DNA of 64,000 nt from PFJX01 sp031426815 (GTDB taxonomy: Bacteria; Pseudomonadota; Gammaproteobacteria; Burkholderiales; Thiobacillaceae). The stretch's first letter is position 1. Every line of letters begins with the position of its first letter. Shown here piece by piece: positions 17,461-25,927 of the stretch. The stretch spans positions 16,571 through 80,570 of the forward strand of contig JASJPG010000030.1 of assembly GCA_031426815.1 (NCBI GenBank). The letters run 5' to 3'. Below the pieces are notes generated by a model. That model did not search any database, had not been told where the DNA came from, and saw only the letters and a program-made list of their open reading frames with translations. The translations under genes were made by a program, and so were the position numbers.

Positions 17461-18699
17461 TCAACTCGAGCCAAAAACAAGCCAAGCTGGAGCCAGTAAA
17501 ATATGTGCAATCGGGGCGTAATGCCAAACACCAAACTCCAAAGCCGAATAAAAATACAAAACTTCAAGGGCAGTCGCAAACGATAGAAACATCAGTACAC
17601 GTTTGCTGTTTACTCCAAACGACAAAGTAACTAGTCCAGCCAAACAATAAAGATAAAAATAAAGTCGCATGGCGACTTCCGCAGTATTGCTACTGAAGTT
17701 CGAGACAATGGCAATCGCGCCAACCGAGAAAACAGAGATGTTTATATTTTGGACAAATAAATTAGATAAAACAGAATAACCTGCGCTATGCTGCCTCAAT
17801 AAATTAAAGCCTGCTACCAGCATTATTATTACAATAAAAATTATCGCATTCAAGGTTAAGCCAACTACATCAGGAACTGTTTCTGCTGCAATTCGTTGAA
17901 AAACAAGGCCAAAAACCGGAATATCGACCAGGAGAACACTTCCCGCTTTTGCTGCGATATAAATAAACCACAACACAGCGCCAAACAAAATAATTGAAAG
18001 CCCACGTGAAAAGCGACGAGTAAAGCGCAACAGCACCAATGGAGCAAATATAATCGATGAGTAATGAACAAAGATTGCAGTCACCAGAATCCACCAATGA
18101 TTCTTTTGATCAACCAATCGTTTGGCAAAAAACAAAGTAACCAATGCCGCCGCAAGGAACTGGCGCATCAAATGCGCAGAAATACCAAATAGCGGTGGAA
18201 AAAATAAAAGCATTATTATGATCGTCGCCGTTAAGCGTGGGTCGATTCTAAGACTCCTACCAACAATCAATACACTATAAACTAATATTAAATACGAAAA
18301 CCAACTGGTCAGAAATATAAATATATATTTGTCGTTGCCCGTTACCAACGAAATCAAATACATCCAAGTGTAAAATACGGGCTCTCTCGAAAACAGCGCC
18401 AAAAATTCAAGCAAGCTAAGGCCATTTGCGCTTTCATACCAGCCTAAATAAACTTCAAGATCACTGGCAGGTAGTTTGGTTGTATTAACGAGCGCAATGT
18501 ATGCCGCACCCAATATTGCAAGTATGCTAACCCACCAATATTTACGCGAACAAAAAAGCCATCCAAACATTAACACCAATAACAATGTAAAAAATGGCTG
18601 AACAAAAAAAATGGTAAAGAAGATTAGACTCATCGGAACTTTGACATTACGGCCCGTCATGGCAATATTTAGCCATGAAAAAAGACCGATCAAAGCCAT
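17461..18699 (-). CDS. EpsG/Wzy-like polysaccharide polymerase
   Basis: This 412-residue integral membrane protein has roughly eleven hydrophobic segments and a large loop after the first third. The block LPASDLEVYLGWYES followed by REPVFYTWMYLISLV is the pattern of the EpsG family, whose members polymerise repeat units in the periplasm. ATG at 18699 is preferred: it has AGGTAGG upstream and lies 4 bases after the GT2 gene. The longer frame starts at TTG 18756 inside that gene. The gene is strikingly AT-rich compared with the locus flanks, as is usual for Wzy genes. It is the only polymerase candidate in the locus. Confidence 0.82.
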   Translation of the reverse strand: MALIGLFSWLNIAMTGRNVKVPMSLIFFTIFFVQPFFTLLLVLMFGWLFCSRKYWWVSILAILGAAYIALVNTTKLPASDLEVYLGWYESANGLSLLEFLALFSREPVFYTWMYLISLVTGNDKYIFIFLTSWFSYLILVYSVLIVGRSLRIDPRLTATIIIMLLFFPPLFGISAHLMRQFLAAALVTLFFAKRLVDQKNHWWILVTAIFVHYSSIIFAPLVLLRFTRRFSRGLSIILFGAVLWFIYIAAKAGSVLLVDIPVFGLVFQRIAAETVPDVVGLTLNAIIFIVIIMLVAGFNLLRQHSAGYSVLSNLFVQNINISVFSVGAIAIVSNFSSNTAEVAMRLYFYLYCLAGLVTLSFGVNSKRVLMFLSFATALEVLYFYSALEFGVWHYAPIAHILLAPAWLVFGSS

Positions 18700-18703
18700 C
18701 GAC

Positions 18704-19645
18704 CTACCTGCCAAAATTTGCCCCGCATTTGAAATAAGAAATTGTTGAAACAACAAAAAATCTCATGTTTTTCAAAACTAGATAAGCCAACCTAATAAAT
18801 TCAGACAGCTTTGCATTTGGCAATCTACGCGCTACGGTGCCAGCAAGACGAAGATACATCAATCCAAAATAGTACTTTCCATGGTAATACTGATCATTAA
18901 TGGCAAGCAAAGTCATTCTGTCACGAATTCTATCAGCCAGTTTGGTAATCGAATTATAATTTGTCTCGCCACTGGCAGATCTGTACTGATAGACCGACAT
19001 GACTTTATCGATAATCGGAATGCGACCTTTGTCTAGCAGAAATAGTGCGATGGATAAATCACCAGCGTTACGTGGTCCGGCCTCGATTCGCCCTAACAAA
19101 CTTTCCATATCGATGGCATGGATAGCGCGCATCATGGTTGCCGTCAACGCGAATCGCCTTCCATGAAGAACATTTTCAATGGAAATGCAATTATCGTTAT
19201 ACGATTCGCTAGGAACTAGGCCAATTTCATTCCCATCCGAATCACACATTCTAACCGAATGAGTAAGGGAAAATACATGTGGGTGCGCCTCCAAATAGTC
19301 ATACTGGGTTTGTAGCTTTCCATTGTCGAGCCAAAAGTCATCGCCATCTATAAAAGTTAAATAATTTCCACGGCAACGGCGAAATAAGTCAGTAAAATTG
19401 TGCGACCCTCCAATATTAAATTCACGGAATATTGGAATTACAATCTCAGGATATCTGTTAGCATAATCTTTGACAATAGATGCCGATCCATCGGTAGACG
19501 CGTCATCACCAATTATGATTTCGTACCCAAAGTCAACCTCTTGCATCAATATGCCATCAATCGCTCTTGCCAAATATTTCTCATGATTGAACGCCGTTAA
19601 TATAATGCTCACAGCCACATCATCATTCCCACCTAATGCTTTCAT
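18704..19645 (-). CDS. family 2 glycosyltransferase
   Basis: This 313-residue GT-A enzyme begins with VSIILTAFNHEKYLARAIDG, then EIIIGDDASTDGS with the nucleotide-binding Asp residues, and the metal-binding FIDGDDFW (DxD-like). The C-terminal third is variable. The donor and linkage are unknown. It is in the AT-rich core of the locus, directly before the Wzy-like gene. Confidence 0.88.
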   Translation of the reverse strand: MKALGGNDDVAVSIILTAFNHEKYLARAIDGILMQEVDFGYEIIIGDDASTDGSASIVKDYANRYPEIVIPIFREFNIGGSHNFTDLFRRCRGNYLTFIDGDDFWLDNGKLQTQYDYLEAHPHVFSLTHSVRMCDSDGNEIGLVPSESYNDNCISIENVLHGRRFALTATMMRAIHAIDMESLLGRIEAGPRNAGDLSIALFLLDKGRIPIIDKVMSVYQYRSASGETNYNSITKLADRIRDRMTLLAINDQYYHGKYYFGLMYLRLAGTVARRLPNAKLSEFIRLAYLVLKNMRFFVVSTISYFKCGANFGR

Positions 19646-19782
19646 AATTTTTCCATCGACGCCGATTCAAACAGGCAATTCGAGTAAAAGGAATGCACAC
19701 ATATATACCAACCAACCGAATTACCTAATGCCACGCAATTCTTCATCACAAAAATTGAAAAATATAAATAATCCGGCTATGG

Positions 19783-20454
19783 CTAAACGACCGTCTCCCG
19801 TCTAACTTTCGCAACCAACATAATCGTATTGTGGCGAAACCTATCGGGGAGCGGCAAAATAAAATTTAGGATTTTTGTTATTCTTTGATACAAGGTTGAC
19901 AAAATATATACGGTTCCGTATTTCAATGTATCAACTTCAAAACCATGTCTATTCAGTAATTGGACTAGAGTCTTCTCACAATACCAGCACGTATGTTCAG
20001 GATGCGGGCAGGAATCACCCCTTACCAGAACATGCAAATATGTTTTCCACCAAAACGGGTTGGGAGTAGAAATTGCGAGCACACCTCCAGGAGCAAGGTG
20101 CGCTTTTACACATTCGAGGAACCCACCAGGATTGTCGAGATGTTCAATTAAGTCGCCAGCAATTATCACATCGAATATTTTTCCGAGTTTAAAGTTTTGA
20201 GCGTCCGCATGGATTACATTGAATTGTTTGCTGTTAAGAAAATCCACCCCTTTCTTGTCAATATCAAGGCCAAGTATTTTATTGGCCTTAATACTCAAAG
20301 CTCTGTGCAACCAAGTGCTGTTCCCCACCTTATCCATCTCATGCTGTACAACACCAACATCGAGGACGCTTTTGTTTTCTACAAGGCGCGAAAAGAAAGT
20401 AATTTTCGCATCATCCCAATCCACACTTGATTCCGATGCTTCACTTTTATTCAT
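19783..20454 (-). CDS. class I SAM-dependent methyltransferase
   Basis: This 223-residue protein resembles small-molecule methyltransferases of polysaccharide loci. The SAM motif I is LDVGVVQHE instead of the common glycine-rich LDxGxGxG. Further on are LGLDIDKKGVDFL, VIIAGDLIEHLDNPGGFL and APGGVLAISTPNPFW. The substrate is probably a sugar residue, but nothing in the sequence fixes it. It lies between the flippase and GT2 genes. The gap of 137 bases before the GT2 start (19646-19782) is AT-rich and shows no other feature. Confidence 0.82.
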   Translation of the reverse strand: MNKSEASESSVDWDDAKITFFSRLVENKSVLDVGVVQHEMDKVGNSTWLHRALSIKANKILGLDIDKKGVDFLNSKQFNVIHADAQNFKLGKIFDVIIAGDLIEHLDNPGGFLECVKAHLAPGGVLAISTPNPFWWKTYLHVLVRGDSCPHPEHTCWYCEKTLVQLLNRHGFEVDTLKYGTVYILSTLYQRITKILNFILPLPDRFRHNTIMLVAKVRRETVV

Positions 20455-20520
20455 TGCATGTCCTTTTTGTATTCATGCAGAACCACGGCTTAAACCAACG
20501 CCTCTCCACATTAAGAGTCG

Positions 20521-22044
20521 TTATATTGATAAACGCCCAATAAGCCCCATAAACTTCAGCAGCAAATTCCGCACATATACCCTTATCTTGGACGAGCCAA
20601 TTGCAGCCAAACTTATCGAGCAAATCAATAGTGTTATTAGGTAGGCAGACAGAATTACCCGTCCATTGGGGGGGGTAATAAAATGATTAATTACAGTTAA
20701 AAAACTCATAGGCAAAATTGCCACAAAGCCCACATCAACGGCAAGCCACTTTAGATGCAATCCCTTTGCAAACTTATTATGCACTATCGGCAAATAGCAT
20801 AAAAAGAAGAGGAGATTTGATGTTATCCAAGCGTAGCCTGCACCCACTGCACCATAATTCATTACCAAGACAAATATAGATGGTACAAAGAACACCACGA
20901 ACAATGCATTGCCAATTAAGTGCATTCTGAGGTCACCTTTGGCGTATTGCAGGTAGTAAGGGAATGCCGCAAGCACCATCACCCCGTTACCCAAAGCATA
21001 TAGGAATAAGATTGGAGCCGCTTTTCGCGCCATATCATAGTCCCCAGTCCAAGCAAAAAGCACCTCTTCTGAGAATATGGACAATATGAGTGAAGCAGGG
21101 ATTGCAATAGCTGCAACGCTTTGGGTTGCGGTTCTATAAAGCCGCATCAATTCTGGCTGGTTGCCCTCGGCATTCAATTTTGTCAGCCTCGGCAAAATGG
21201 CCCCACTTATTGGCTTGCTAATAATCATTATGCCACTTGCAACCAGTACTGCCAGCGTATAATAAGCGTAATCTGCCAACGGTATCATGCCGGAAAGGAT
21301 CAGTTTGTCAGTTTGTGTGACAAGTACCCAGACCATCCCGGTAAAGGCAATAACCAGCGAGAAACTAAGCGAACTTCGCAAAGGCTCCCAATCCCAGGTT
21401 ATAACAATAACTTCGACAGCCGGAAGCAGTTTATACGCTTTAAAAAGCAAAATTGATATTTCAAATATCGTAACAATAAGTTGGTAACCAAAAAAAATAG
21501 TTGGCGATGATCCAATGTATATCAATACCGGGACAATCAATACGAATCGCAGAGTCGCAATAACAATCCCGAAGGCATTCAGCCATACCAGTCGTTCAAA
21601 TCCATTAATTGCGCTACGATAGAGCCCCCCCATCCACCTTAACGAGATAATCAGCGCCATCAATACTAATGAATTCTCGACCTCTCGCATTGGTAATACG
21701 CTTATCTTCAGCCATTTCCCTGCAATAAAATCCGTTGAAAACATAATTGCAGCGGCGCCAAGCACTGCGATAACGACAAAAATCCCTTCTAATGCACGTA
21801 ACAGTCTGCGCAGATTTAATGCATCTACCGCCCCCCCTTCAAACCGAGCGGTTTCTCTTGCCATTGTTGGAGTAAGCCCCATGTCCAACATAAAGAACCA
21901 TGTTTGCATCATGGCGAAAAACCCCACCAAGCCATAGGCCTCTGCCCCCATATATTTCAAATATACAGGCACCAGAATAATGCCAATTAATGCAATGTAA
22001 AACTGGCCTATATAGTTGGCGAGAATATTTTTCTTGAGTGACAT
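20521..22044 (-). CDS. Wzx-type lipid-linked oligosaccharide flippase
   Basis: This 507-residue membrane protein of the polysaccharide-export MOP superfamily should flip the undecaprenyl-linked repeat unit across the inner membrane. It has about twelve to fourteen hydrophobic helices. The N-terminal pattern VPVYLKYMGAEAYGLVGF followed by LDMGLTPTMARE is the usual Wzx opening. It starts 13 bases after the acetyltransferase-methyltransferase gene and shares the AT-rich composition of the following genes. With the Wzy-like and Wzz-like proteins it defines a Wzx/Wzy-dependent pathway. Confidence 0.9.
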   Translation of the reverse strand: MSLKKNILANYIGQFYIALIGIILVPVYLKYMGAEAYGLVGFFAMMQTWFFMLDMGLTPTMARETARFEGGAVDALNLRRLLRALEGIFVVIAVLGAAAIMFSTDFIAGKWLKISVLPMREVENSLVLMALIISLRWMGGLYRSAINGFERLVWLNAFGIVIATLRFVLIVPVLIYIGSSPTIFFGYQLIVTIFEISILLFKAYKLLPAVEVIVITWDWEPLRSSLSFSLVIAFTGMVWVLVTQTDKLILSGMIPLADYAYYTLAVLVASGIMIISKPISGAILPRLTKLNAEGNQPELMRLYRTATQSVAAIAIPASLILSIFSEEVLFAWTGDYDMARKAAPILFLYALGNGVMVLAAFPYYLQYAKGDLRMHLIGNALFVVFFVPSIFVLVMNYGAVGAGYAWITSNLLFFLCYLPIVHNKFAKGLHLKWLAVDVGFVAILPMSFLTVINHFITPPNGRVILSAYLITLLICSISLAAIGSSKIRVYVRNLLLKFMGLIGRLSI

Positions 22045-22057
22045 CTACGAATTCGGC

Positions 22058-23266
22058 TTACTTAACCGTTCCCCGTTCGCACATCAGGAAGATGCTTGAG
22101 CATAGATCCGGATACTGCTGGCCCAGCTGATAGCAGCCTTCAAGATATTCCTTGGAGATGATGTCGGTCTGTAACAGGCGATCCCATTGGAAGTTTGCTA
22201 GCGCCTTGAAGAATATACCTGACCGATAAACCACCTTTAAGCCGGCGGCGACGGCATCTCTTTCCAATGTATCCAGGCTGTACGTACATCGGTGTCCATG
22301 CTCGGCTTCGGCCGGGGTAACCGCTGCATTATGGGAAATCAATCCCATCTTGACGGCGATTTGCCGGGACGGTGCATTTGCATTAGGGCATACCAGGAAG
22401 AAGCGCCCTCCATCTGCCAGCCATTCGTCATTGATGCGTTTCAGAACCCGAACAGGATCATCGAGATGCTCGAGAACATGGGTTAATACGATGTTGTCGT
22501 AGCGCTGGGGAAGTGTTGCTGTTTCGAAGAGCGAATGGACGAAATTGACCTGATTTCCAAGCTTTATTTTCGCTTCCTCTATCGCAAGACCGGAGGCTTC
22601 CACGCAAGTGATGTCACTGAAATATTCGAGAAAGCGACGAGTAAAGTCGCCTTTGAAACTCCCTAATTCAAGCAGGCTGCCCTTTTTGAAAAAGGGTTCA
22701 AACGATCGAATCATGTAGGGATGCATGACATCGAAGTCAAAGCTGTAGGCATATTGGTGATCGGCTGTATCCTTGATCTCGACGTTGTAATCTCGCTGTT
22801 TGCCCATCTTCATTTCCTTTCCAATATCCAAATACATTGTTTCAGTCTGGTCGTTCTTCTTGCCAGCAGCAAAGCCATGTTTTAAATACAGGCCGGCCGC
22901 GGCGGCATTCCGACGATCCACTTCCAGTTCAATCCGTGCGAAACCGAGTCCGCTGGTATGGGCAATGCAGCATGCGAGGAGGTGAGATGCTATTCCCCTG
23001 CCCTGCCATGCCGGCAATACGCTGACACTGCTGATGAAAGCAGTTCGACCTTCACTGTCGTTGCAATAGGTCGCCACCAACCCGACCAGCTCATCCGCTG
23101 ACCACACCTCGAAACGCTCTGCCCGCTCGGCGAGCTTGTGGGCGTATTCGTCGATGCTTACGCGCTCGCTCAAACGGGGAAGGAATGCGTCATCACAAGC
23201 CCACAGATGCTTTTCGATCTCTAGCGCGCTGGCTCGATTAACGAAGATTTCGCTGGCGCCGCTCAT
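22058..23266 (-). CDS. fusion of a GNAT N-acetyltransferase and a class I methyltransferase
   Basis: Residues 1 to about 150 form a GNAT acetyltransferase with the acetyl-CoA loop QGRGIASHLL and a LYLKHGF end. Residues about 155-402 form a SAM methyltransferase with ELGSFKGDFTRRFL (motif I), ITCVEAS, LTHVLEHLDDPVRVL and a FFLVCPNANAPS strand. The two are in one uninterrupted frame of 402 residues, joined by a short Lys-rich linker with internal Met codons (KEMKMGKQRDY), where a second start could give a separate methyltransferase. The gene overlaps the upstream glycosidase-like gene by 4 bases (ATGA). It probably acetylates and methylates the same sugar, for example an amino sugar made by the nearby aminotransferase; the substrate is inferred. 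Confidence 0.82.
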   Translation of the reverse strand: MSGASEIFVNRASALEIEKHLWACDDAFLPRLSERVSIDEYAHKLAERAERFEVWSADELVGLVATYCNDSEGRTAFISSVSVLPAWQGRGIASHLLACCIAHTSGLGFARIELEVDRRNAAAAGLYLKHGFAAGKKNDQTETMYLDIGKEMKMGKQRDYNVEIKDTADHQYAYSFDFDVMHPYMIRSFEPFFKKGSLLELGSFKGDFTRRFLEYFSDITCVEASGLAIEEAKIKLGNQVNFVHSLFETATLPQRYDNIVLTHVLEHLDDPVRVLKRINDEWLADGGRFFLVCPNANAPSRQIAVKMGLISHNAAVTPAEAEHGHRCTYSLDTLERDAVAAGLKVVYRSGIFFKALANFQWDRLLQTDIISKEYLEGCYQLGQQYPDLCSSIFLMCERGTVK

Positions 23267-24219
23267 GCTTCCAGTTCTGCCAGGCCAAAACCGTAGCGCC
23301 CGAACTCATTTCCGTTGTAAAGCAGGTAAACCTTGCCGTCGCATTCGAATACATGCGGGTAGCACTGCATGTCGCTATCCCATTGTCCCGGCGAGCCTTC
23401 GAGTTGCGGATTATCGTCGTCGCGTTCCCAGTTCAGCAGGTCATCCGACCAGGCGTGGCCGATGCGATATCCCCTGTCCTTGTTCTTGCGGAAGTCGAAC
23501 GACTGGCGATAACAGAAAAACATGTGGTAACGCCCGGCGATTTCCAGCACGGTGGGTAATGCCTGGCTTTCGTCCGGCCCCAGCCGATCGGAAATGATTT
23601 GCCGTGCTTCTTCCTTGACCCATTCGATCCCGTTGCTGGAAGTGGCATGGCCAATCTTGTAGGTGCGGTCAGGCGGGACATCTTGCGCATATTTCTTCCA
23701 GCCGGTGCCGAAGATGTACCACATGTGGAACGTGCCGCCGATGACCCTCACAAAACCGTCGCCGACCAGACAGGGCTCATGCAGCGAGGCGGCAAGCACC
23801 GGTCCTTCACCGATACGCTGGAAGGTGAGTCCGTTGTCGCGACTGATCGCAAGCCCGATTGCGGTGTCAACGGAGACGGACACGCGCCGGTTCCAGCCGC
23901 AGGTGTAGCCATAGACTGCATCGTCATGGCGCAGCACATTCATTGGGAAAATGCCGTGCTCGTCGAAACAACCGAGGCCGCCGAGCGGAATCACGGTCTT
24001 GTCAGACACGCGAATGATGTTACTCAGATTTTTCTGGAAATCGACGAAGGCGATGTGGCTCAGGAACTTGCCGTTGTCGTCGAGTGCACGCGTGGAGAAA
24101 TAGATTCGCACGAAGTCGTCGAAGACCAGGGCCTGCGGCGATTGGGCGAACTGAACACATCCGTTCGGCAGCGTGTGCTGCGTGGGGTCGAATATCTTGC
24201 CGAGTTTTTTCCACTTCAT
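23263..24219 (-). CDS. beta-propeller glycosidase-like protein, paralogue A (GH43/GH130-like fold)
   Basis: This 318-residue protein has the repeated Trp/Asp strand pattern of five-bladed-propeller glycoside hydrolases. Examples are FAQSPQALVFDDFVRIYFSTR, then MWYIFGTGWKK, YHMFFCYRQSFDFRK, YRIGHAWSDDLLNWERDD and a YGFGLAELE end. It is clearly paralogous to the gene just upstream. No signal peptide is visible (MKWKKLGKIF), so it should act in the cytoplasm on nucleotide- or lipid-linked sugars rather than on finished polymer. Hydrolase, phosphorylase or transglycosylase activity cannot be decided from sequence. A GGAGTAAGCG site precedes ATG at 24219. Confidence 0.72.
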   Translation of the reverse strand: MKWKKLGKIFDPTQHTLPNGCVQFAQSPQALVFDDFVRIYFSTRALDDNGKFLSHIAFVDFQKNLSNIIRVSDKTVIPLGGLGCFDEHGIFPMNVLRHDDAVYGYTCGWNRRVSVSVDTAIGLAISRDNGLTFQRIGEGPVLAASLHEPCLVGDGFVRVIGGTFHMWYIFGTGWKKYAQDVPPDRTYKIGHATSSNGIEWVKEEARQIISDRLGPDESQALPTVLEIAGRYHMFFCYRQSFDFRKNKDRGYRIGHAWSDDLLNWERDDDNPQLEGSPGQWDSDMQCYPHVFECDGKVYLLYNGNEFGRYGFGLAELEA

Positions 24220-24222
24220 CGC

Positions 24223-25188
24223 TTACTCCAGACTACCTTGCAACTCCGCCAGCCCGAACCCATAGCGGCCAACCTGGTCGCCGAGGTAGGCCAGGAAAGT
24301 CTTGCCATCCAGTTCGAACACGTGGGGGTAGCTGATCATTTCAGCATCCCAGCCCGTTTCCGATACATCGATACCCGCCTTTGAATCGTCCCTCACCCAG
24401 TCGGTCAGGTTGCTGCTGGAGGCATAGCCGATTCGGTATCCGTTCTGCTTGCCGCGATAATGGCTACTGAAGCGATAGCAGAAGAACATGTGGTACTTGC
24501 CGTTGGCATAGAACACGTCAGGGCTGGCCTGCGCCTCGTCTTCCTCGATGCGGCTCTCGATCAGATCCTTGTTGAGCTTGTTCCAGTGAATGCCATCCTG
24601 CGAGGTTGCCATGCGAATCTTGTATACCGGTTCGGCACGCCCATCGACCCGCTTCCATTTGCGCCCGCCGATATAGAAGAGATACCAGAGGCCGTTGTAA
24701 CGGCGCACCTTCGGTCCGCTCAGCACGAAGGGTTCGTCCGGCGTATAGCTCAACACCGGGCCACCACTACCGCACTTGCTGAAGGTCTTGCCGCCATCGT
24801 GGCTCAGCGCGCAGCCAATCGCGACATTGAACGGCACCGATTCACAGCGTGTCCAGCCGGCGTAATAGGCACGGATTGCCTCGCCGTCGCGGATCACCGA
24901 CACCGGATAGGTACCGAATTCATCGAATTCGCCCGGCCCCCCGAGGCTGAGGATAGGCTGCTCGGCGACATGGCGCACCTTGAACAGGTCGGCGCGGTCC
25001 AGGTCGACGTAGGCGGAATAGCTCACATACTGCCCGTTCGCATCAGCCGGTGGGCGGCAGGAGAAATAAACGCGCACGATATCGTCAAGCACCAGCGTCG
25101 CCGGAGCCTGGGCGAATTCCTTCAGCCAGGGGCGGCCAGACACTTCCTGCGGTGTGAATGCTTTACCCAGTTTTTTCCAATGGAACAT
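24223..25188 (-). CDS. beta-propeller glycosidase-like protein, paralogue B (GH43/GH130-like fold)
   Basis: This 321-residue protein is the tandem paralogue of the next gene, with the same landmarks: WKKLGKAF at the start, FAQAPATLVLDDIVRVYFSC, WYLFYIGGRKWK, DEAQASPDVF, YHMFFCYRFSSHYRG and GRYGFGLAELQ at the end. Shared residues run along the whole length, so duplication is old but complete. It has no signal peptide. It is spaced 3 bases from each neighbour and clearly co-translated with the WbqC and paralogue A genes. The function is unknown; a sugar-active enzyme in the cytoplasm is the best inference. Confidence 0.72.
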   Translation of the reverse strand: MFHWKKLGKAFTPQEVSGRPWLKEFAQAPATLVLDDIVRVYFSCRPPADANGQYVSYSAYVDLDRADLFKVRHVAEQPILSLGGPGEFDEFGTYPVSVIRDGEAIRAYYAGWTRCESVPFNVAIGCALSHDGGKTFSKCGSGGPVLSYTPDEPFVLSGPKVRRYNGLWYLFYIGGRKWKRVDGRAEPVYKIRMATSQDGIHWNKLNKDLIESRIEEDEAQASPDVFYANGKYHMFFCYRFSSHYRGKQNGYRIGYASSSNLTDWVRDDSKAGIDVSETGWDAEMISYPHVFELDGKTFLAYLGDQVGRYGFGLAELQGSLE

Positions 25189-25191
25189 GGT

Positions 25192-25890
25192 TTAGATCAA
25201 TTCATAGTTATTCGAGATGCACTCGCGGACGGCATCAAGCGGATTGAACATCAGCACGTCGATGATGGAGAGCCAGGGCACAAACTCGTTGGCAAACTGA
25301 GCATATTCGAACGGCTTCGATTTGATGAACTTCAGTTCGAGACCGCCTGCCTTGAACGCGTCCGGTGCATACAACTCCATACCGCCGATAGCGTTGATGT
25401 AAGTATTCGCGCCAAGTGCCTGGCACAGCGCAATCACCTTATCCTGACTCTTCAGGCTGTGATCGATGGCGATATCTGAGGACACGCGGATCTCAGTAGT
25501 GATGCCGAGATGCTGGCAGGTTCTGACGATGGCGTGATGAATGAAGCGAAACAGATTGTTCTCATTGGATCGCATGATCTCTTCGAGAAGCGGCAAGGTC
25601 TGCGCAAAGTACGGTGCACGGGCATAGCAACCCTTGAACTGGTTGAGCAGTTTGTCGCGGTTGAAATCTGCAGCCAGTTCACGCTCCACCACATCGAGAG
25701 TATCCGAATCTTTTTTCAATGGCAGCGAGAACATCACATCCGTTCCGTTCTGCAACAGGCGGTTACGGTTGATCCAGCCCTTCTTGGTGTATTTGATGTT
25801 GTCGTAAACAACGAACACATCCACCGCGTCGATGAGCTGAAAATAGCCGATGTAGGGCAGAAAATACGGCTGCATGATGGCTAGCTTCAT
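25192..25890 (-). CDS. WbqC-family protein
   Basis: This 232-residue protein matches the WbqC family of O-antigen and capsule loci: the start MKLAIMQPYFLPYIGYFQLI, then FVVYDNIKYTKKGWINRNR, and the C-terminal PWLSIIDVLMFNP. Members are often beside aminosugar aminotransferases and are suspected to attach an amino acid or acyl group to the amino sugar; I know of no firm general activity. ATG at 25890, with GGGAG 9 bases upstream, is chosen over an earlier Met at 25947. It is directly downstream of the VioA-like aminotransferase gene. Confidence 0.82.
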   Translation of the reverse strand: MKLAIMQPYFLPYIGYFQLIDAVDVFVVYDNIKYTKKGWINRNRLLQNGTDVMFSLPLKKDSDTLDVVERELAADFNRDKLLNQFKGCYARAPYFAQTLPLLEEIMRSNENNLFRFIHHAIVRTCQHLGITTEIRVSSDIAIDHSLKSQDKVIALCQALGANTYINAIGGMELYAPDAFKAGGLELKFIKSKPFEYAQFANEFVPWLSIIDVLMFNPLDAVRECISNNYELI

Positions 25891-25927
25891 CGGGTTTCTC
25901 CCAGAAGCCATGTGTCTATATGCAGGG

